From the NCBI RefSeq assembly GCF_015352455.1, contig NZ_JADKPN010000002.1, forward strand, positions 1 through 64,000: a stretch of 64,000 nt of DNA, written 5' to 3'. The position numbers were made by a program, and so were the translations under genes. The notes under the pieces are model-generated. The model was not told where the DNA came from. It searched no databases and saw only the letters and a list, made by a program, of their open reading frames with translations. Source of the stretch: Nocardioides islandensis. Lineage in GTDB: Bacteria > Actinomycetota > Actinomycetes > Propionibacteriales > Nocardioidaceae. This document shows positions 59,944 through 64,000 of this stretch, in pieces. Numbering within the stretch: the first letter of the stretch is position 1; every line of letters starts with the position of its first letter.

Positions 59944-60960
59944 GTGGGCGACGTGAAGGCCGCCACGTTCGGTGCCCTGCCCGACGGCGGTCGCGTGGAT
60001 CGTCTGGTGCTGGGTGAGGCTCCTGGACCCGTGGTGCACGTGCTGACGCTCGGCGCGACGATCCACCGGTTGGAGGTGACGGACGGCCACGGCCGGCGGC
60101 GCAACGTGGTGCTCGGTCACCCGGACGTGGCGACGTACCTCGACTCGCCGTACTACCTGGGCGCCGTCGTCGGACGCTACGCCAACCGCATCGCCGGCGG
60201 TCGCTTCGACCTGGACGGCCGCACGGTCCGCGTGCCGGCCAACGACCGGGGCCACGCGCTCCACGGCGGCCCCGACGGCTTCGACCGGCGGCTGTGGGAC
60301 GTGCTCGAGCTGGGGTCCCACCGCGCGGTGCTCCGGCTCGTCAGTCCGGACGGGGACATGGGTTTCCCCGGCACGGTCGAGGCGACCGCGACCTACGAGG
60401 TGACGGGCAACGCGGTCCGGCTCGTCCTGGAGGCGGTGACCGACCAGACCACGGTCGTGAACCTGACCAGCCACGTCTACTTCGACCTCGACGGCGCCGG
60501 GACGATCGAGGGCCACCGCCTGTGGGTGCCGGCGGACCGGTGGACGCCGGTCGACGAGACCGGGATCCCCCGAGGCACCCATGAACCCGTCGACGGGACG
60601 CCGTTCGACCTGAGGCAGCCTGCGTCGCTGGCGGCGAGGCTCGCCGTGCTGCCGGGAGGCTACGACCACAACTTCGTGGTCGGTGGCTCGGGACCGCGGC
60701 CGGTGGCGGCGCTGGAGTCCCCGGCGTCCCGGTTGCGCGTCGAGGTGGGCGCGGACCAGCCCGGGCTCCAGGTCTTCACCGGCGGTACCTTCGACGGCAC
60801 CCGCCCGGACGTCGACGGCCGATCGCTGCCGCGCTACGCCGGAGTGGCGCTGGAGCCGCAGCTCTTCCCCGACTCGCCACACCACCCGAGCTGGCCGTCG
60901 CCGGTGCTGGTGCCCGGCGACACCTACCGGTCCGGCATCGAGTGGTCGTTCTCGACGTAG
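59944..60960 (+). CDS. galM: Aldose 1-epimerase
   Basis: A 338-residue mutarotase interconverting alpha and beta anomers of aldoses. Marks: [34 protein letters not shown] (His), [20 protein letters not shown] and [13 protein letters not shown]. It is next to the xylose operon and overlaps the xylB 3' end by 37 nt in convergent orientation, suggesting use in pentose feeding. Start is GTG 59944 or 59953. Confidence 0.93.
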   Translation: MGDVKAATFGALPDGGRVDRLVLGEAPGPVVHVLTLGATIHRLEVTDGHGRRRNVVLGHPDVATYLDSPYYLGAVVGRYANRIAGGRFDLDGRTVRVPANDRGHALHGGPDGFDRRLWDVLELGSHRAVLRLVSPDGDMGFPGTVEATATYEVTGNAVRLVLEAVTDQTTVVNLTSHVYFDLDGAGTIEGHRLWVPADRWTPVDETGIPRGTHEPVDGTPFDLRQPASLAARLAVLPGGYDHNFVVGGSGPRPVAALESPASRLRVEVGADQPGLQVFTGGTFDGTRPDVDGRSLPRYAGVALEPQLFPDSPHHPSWPSPVLVPGDTYRSGIEWSFST

Positions 60961-62351
60961 CGTGCGGCGACCGCCTCGGCCGCGGCGGCGTACCGCTCCA
61001 TCACCTCGGGCGTCGCCTCGGCGGACATCCGTGCGGTGGCGGGCCGCTCCCAGACCGGCGGCGCGGAGGCACCCGTCAGCACCCAGGCTGCCTGGCGGGC
61101 CGCACCGTCGGCGACGTACTGAGCAGGGGCAGGGAGGTCAACCGGCAGGCCCCACACGGCCGGGGCCAGACGGCGGACGGCCTCGGACCGCGCCCCGCCG
61201 CCGAGCAACGTCACCGCCTCGACGGCGACGCCGTGCTCCCGCATCCCGGTGATCGCGCTGCCGAGGAGACACAGCAGCCCCTCCACCGCCGCCCTGGCCA
61301 GGTTCGCCCGGGTGAGGTTGTCGAGGGTCATGCCGTGCAGCTCGCCGGTGGCGCCGGGGAGGTCGGGGGTGCGTTCGCCGACGAGGTACGGCACCTGGAC
61401 GAGTCCGCCGGCGCCCGGCGCGGCGGCGAGCGCCAGGCGGGAGAGCTCCTCGTGGTCCACGTCGAGGAGTGCCCCGGCGGCGTCGAGCACGCGCGACCCG
61501 TTGAGCGTGCAGGCCAGCGGGAGGTACCGCCCCGTCGCATCGGCGAACCCCGCGACCACGCCGGACCGGTCGTGCGTCGGGGAGTCGGACACGCACGCCA
61601 CGACGCCGGACGTGCCGACCGAGACGCTCACCTCACCGGCACGCAGCCCGAGGCCGAGCGCGGCACCCGCGTTGTCGCCGCAGCCGGCGCCGAGCGTGAC
61701 ACCGTCGGGTCCCTCGCCGGCGCTCTCGGCCGGCGCCAGCACGCGCGGGAGGCGGACGTCGTCCCGGCCCAGCGCCAGGGCAAGGAGGTCGCGGCGGTAC
61801 TCGCCCGCGACCGGGTCGAAGTACCCCGTGCCACTGGCGTCGGACCGGTCGGTCACCAAGGTGTCGAGCCCACGGGCGCCGGACAGACGCCAGGTGAGCC
61901 AGTCGTGCGGCAGCGCCACCGCGGCGACCCGCGCGGCGTTCTCGGGTTCGTGCTCGGCCAGCCAGCGCAGCTTCGTGACCGTGAACGACGCGACCGGCAC
62001 CGATCCGGTGGCGCTGGCCCACGCCCCGGGCCCGAGCTCGGTGACGAGGTCGCGAGCCGCGTCGGCGGACCGCACGTCGTTCCAGAGCAGGGCCGGCCGG
62101 ACCACGTCGCCGCGCTCGTCGAGGGCGACCAGTCCGTGCTGCTGGCCGGCGATCGAGAGGGCCGTCACGTCCGCGAGGCCGCCGGCGCGGTCCAGCGCCT
62201 CCTGGAGCGCGAGCCACCACGCCTGCGGGTCGACCTCGGTGCCGTCGGGGTGCGTGGCCGAGCCCTCCCGGACGAGCGCGCCGGAGTCCGCGTCCCGGAT
62301 GACGACCTTGCACGACTGCGTCGAGGAGTCGACCCCGGCGACGAGGGTCAT
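60924..62351 (-). CDS. xylB: Xylulokinase
   Basis: A 475-residue FGGY-family kinase phosphorylating D-xylulose. [20 protein letters not shown] is the N-terminal phosphate site; [16 protein letters not shown] and LWNDVR give the sugar site; [29 protein letters not shown] is the ADP/adenosine region; [20 protein letters not shown] ends the fold. It overlaps the xylA stop (ATGA). Confidence 0.95.
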   Translation of the reverse strand: MTLVAGVDSSTQSCKVVIRDADSGALVREGSATHPDGTEVDPQAWWLALQEALDRAGGLADVTALSIAGQQHGLVALDERGDVVRPALLWNDVRSADAARDLVTELGPGAWASATGSVPVASFTVTKLRWLAEHEPENAARVAAVALPHDWLTWRLSGARGLDTLVTDRSDASGTGYFDPVAGEYRRDLLALALGRDDVRLPRVLAPAESAGEGPDGVTLGAGCGDNAGAALGLGLRAGEVSVSVGTSGVVACVSDSPTHDRSGVVAGFADATGRYLPLACTLNGSRVLDAAGALLDVDHEELSRLALAAAPGAGGLVQVPYLVGERTPDLPGATGELHGMTLDNLTRANLARAAVEGLLCLLGSAITGMREHGVAVEAVTLLGGGARSEAVRRLAPAVWGLPVDLPAPAQYVADGAARQAAWVLTGASAPPVWERPATARMSAEATPEVMERYAAAAEAVAARYVENDHSMPDR

Positions 62352-63526
62352 CCGATCAGGTGCTCGAGAGCCAGCTGCTGCAGCCGCACGAACCCGAAGT
62401 CGCGCTCGGCGGCGACATCCGGGTCGAACCCGTCGTCCCCGGCCAGCAGGTCGGACACCGACTCCCCCGGAGCCATCGTCGGCTCGGCGAGCTCCGGCAG
62501 CCCGGCGTACGCCATCGCCTCGGTGACCCGGCTGTCGGCCCGGAAGGCGCGGGCCTTCTCGGCGAGCATCAGGTATGTCGCCATGTTGGCCTTGGCCGAC
62601 TCCCAGACACCGGCCATGTGCTCGGTGCGCGAGGGCTTGTAGTCGAAGTGGCGCGGCCCGTCGTACCTCGGGCCGTCCGGTCGGCTCGGGAAGCCGTTCT
62701 CCAGCAGGTCGACGGTGAAGAACGCCGACATGAGGTCGCCGTGACCGAACACCAGGTCCTGGTCGAACTTGATGCCCCGCTGTCCGTTGAGGTCGATGTG
62801 GAAGAGCTTGCCGCTCCACAGCGCCTGCCCGAGGGCGTGCGTGTAGTTGAGCCCGGCCATCTGCTCGTGACCCGTCTCGGGGTTGAGGCCGACGATGTCG
62901 CCGTGCTCGAGCTCGGCGATGAGCGCCAGGGCGTGGCCGACCGTGGGCAGGAAGATGTCGCCACGTGGCTCGTTGGGCTTCGGCTCCAGCCCGATGCGCA
63001 GGCCGTACCCCTGGGACTTGATGTAGCCGGCGACGGTGTCGAGGCCCTCCCGGTAGCGGTCGAAGGCGGCGTGCAGGTCCTTCGACCCGTCGTACTCGCT
63101 GCCCTCGCGACCTCCCCACATCACGAACGTCGATGCGCCCATCTCCGCCGCGAGGTCGACGGCCCGCAGCACCTTGCGCAGCCCGAACCGACGCACGGAC
63201 CGGTCGTTGCTGGTGAGCCCGCCGTCCTTGAAGACCGGGTGGGTGAAGGTGTTCGTGGTGACCATCTCGATCACCAGGCCGGCCGTGTCACAGGCCTGCT
63301 TGAAGGACTGGGCCGCCTTCGCGCGCGCGCTCTCGTCGGCGCCGAAGTCGAACACGTCGTTGTCGTGGAAGGTCACGCCCCATGCGCCCAGCTCGGCGAG
63401 GCGTCCGGCGTACTCCTCGGGGGCGAGAGCGGGCCGGCTGGCGGTCCCGAACGGGTCGACGCCGAGCCACCCCACCGTCCACAGGCCGAAGGAGAACCGG
63501 TCATCCGGCTGAGGTGCACGAACCAT
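62348..63526 (-). CDS. xylA: Xylose isomerase
   Basis: A 392-residue class I xylose isomerase turning D-xylose into D-xylulose with Mg or Mn ions. [28 protein letters not shown] (catalytic His), [38 protein letters not shown] (Glu/Lys metal site) and [20 protein letters not shown]. The ATG has AGGAGCAGC upstream. Operon: xylA then xylB, with a divergent ROK regulator. Confidence 0.96.
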   Translation of the reverse strand: MVRAPQPDDRFSFGLWTVGWLGVDPFGTASRPALAPEEYAGRLAELGAWGVTFHDNDVFDFGADESARAKAAQSFKQACDTAGLVIEMVTTNTFTHPVFKDGGLTSNDRSVRRFGLRKVLRAVDLAAEMGASTFVMWGGREGSEYDGSKDLHAAFDRYREGLDTVAGYIKSQGYGLRIGLEPKPNEPRGDIFLPTVGHALALIAELEHGDIVGLNPETGHEQMAGLNYTHALGQALWSGKLFHIDLNGQRGIKFDQDLVFGHGDLMSAFFTVDLLENGFPSRPDGPRYDGPRHFDYKPSRTEHMAGVWESAKANMATYLMLAEKARAFRADSRVTEAMAYAGLPELAEPTMAPGESVSDLLAGDDGFDPDVAAERDFGFVRLQQLALEHLIG

Positions 63527-63589
63527 GAGCTGCTCCTGTGGTATTTGTTGTATGGCTAAACATAATGGGTTCGACGGGTAGGGGCAAGG
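63527..63589. promoter_or_regulatory. AT-rich xylA/ROK divergent promoter-operator
   Basis: A 63-bp AT-rich stretch with TTTGTTGTATGGCTAAACA (63545-63563), a partial dyad like ROK-type operators. It probably carries both promoters and the binding site of the ROK regulator, which would be released by xylose. Confidence 0.5.
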
Positions 63590-64000
63590 GTGACCGGATC
63601 ACGAGAAGGACCGTCGCGACAGGCGTCGTTGCGGGACAGCAACCTGCGCCTGGTGCTCGCGACGGTGCTGGCGGCCGAGGAGCCACCGTCCCGCGCCGCG
63701 GTGGCGGCGACGACCGGGTTGACCCGCTCCACCGTGTCGCGCCTGGCGGACGAGCTGGTCACCGGCGGTCTGCTCGACGAGCTCGACCGGTCGCCGGCCC
63801 CGGGGCGCGGCCGCCCGGGCACGCCCCTCGTGGCGGGGTCGGGCGTGGCCGCCCTGGGGATGCAGGTGAACCCGGGCTTCCTGGCCGCCAGGGTCGTCGA
63901 CCTCCGGGGTCGGGTCCTCTCCGAGGACCTCGTCCCCGGTGACCTCTCCGGGAGCGATCCTGTCGAGGTGCTGCGCCGGCTGGGCCTCATGGCGCGCACG
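63590..64000 (+). CDS. ROK family transcriptional regulator, partial
   Basis: The first 137 residues, truncated by the window edge, of a ROK-family repressor. The winged helix ([31 protein letters not shown]) is followed by the RGRPGTPL linker and the start of the sugar-kinase-like domain ([20 protein letters not shown]). It is divergent from xylA and is probably a xylose regulator (XylR). GTG start with weak AGGGG upstream. Confidence 0.85.
   Translation, partial: MTGSREGPSRQASLRDSNLRLVLATVLAAEEPPSRAAVAATTGLTRSTVSRLADELVTGGLLDELDRSPAPGRGRPGTPLVAGSGVAALGMQVNPGFLAARVVDLRGRVLSEDLVPGDLSGSDPVEVLRRLGLMART

Overview
The window is about 70% GC chromosome from an actinobacterium, most likely Nocardioides or a close relative in the Nocardioidaceae. 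This is inferred from gene content, not from an rRNA gene, which the window lacks. Actinobacterial markers are a fused 2-oxoglutarate dehydrogenase/decarboxylase (kgd), whiB1, a SigR/RsrA-type redox sigma pair beside the tiny ribosomal protein bL37, a PdtaS-type kinase, nickel superoxide dismutase with its maturation protease, and many genes with a TANNNT box 6-7 nt before the start codon (leaderless-type promoters).

Layout. 1-2.1 kb: a GIY-YIG nuclease among palindromic repeats, then a lipoprotein/LCP pair. 2.2-9.4 kb: kgd with its small partner, an SDR/zinc-reductase pair, malic enzyme. 9.4-10.2 kb: sodX/sodN. 10.3-14 kb: LysR and LysE genes, then an anti-sigma/SigF-type sigma/SDR operon. 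14-20 kb: a membrane protein, whiB1, pdtaS, a DUF2785 gene, a ThDP enzyme, GNAT, a thioesterase, bL37. 20-22.5 kb: rsrA, sigR, an alpha/beta hydrolase and a SRAP protein. 22.5-28.6 kb: DoxX, a GcvT-like protein, aroA-rsgA, and a Tet(M)/OtrA-like ribosomal protection protein behind a well-formed leader ORF. 28.6-36 kb: DUF2231, histidinol phosphatase, CBS, FKBP, S4 and DUF445 genes, a cytidylyltransferase-like gene, a secreted metalloprotease and a ceramidase-like membrane protein with no normal start codon. 36-43.3 kb: PPK2, FeS photolyase, Raf-inhibitor-like lipoprotein, a DinB-like enzyme, an MFS/TetR pair and an orphan ScoMcrA-head-like protein. 43.3-49.9 kb: a tandem repeat block, SNF2 helicase, MFS/MarR pair with its downstream operon, a mini zinc ribbon and a MOSC protein. 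49.9-59.9 kb: phosphoesterase-like, TerC, hydrolases, HNH, a second DHA2 pump, an HxlR-controlled pair and a TRIC channel. 59.9-64 kb: galM and the xylose locus (xylB, xylA and a truncated ROK regulator).

There is no tRNA, rRNA, insertion sequence, prophage, CRISPR array or origin that I can support. The most unusual non-coding content is a dispersed family of roughly 38-bp palindromic elements with constant flanks and a stem that changes in a compensated way (at least 17 copies or variants), two other long inverted repeats (near 19.8 and 30.1 kb), and a structured 345-bp gene-free gap near 55.1 kb. The clearest regulatory inferences are a perfectly spaced SigR-type promoter in front of sigR, a candidate translational leader before the ribosomal protection gene, and palindromic operators between divergent regulator/target pairs.
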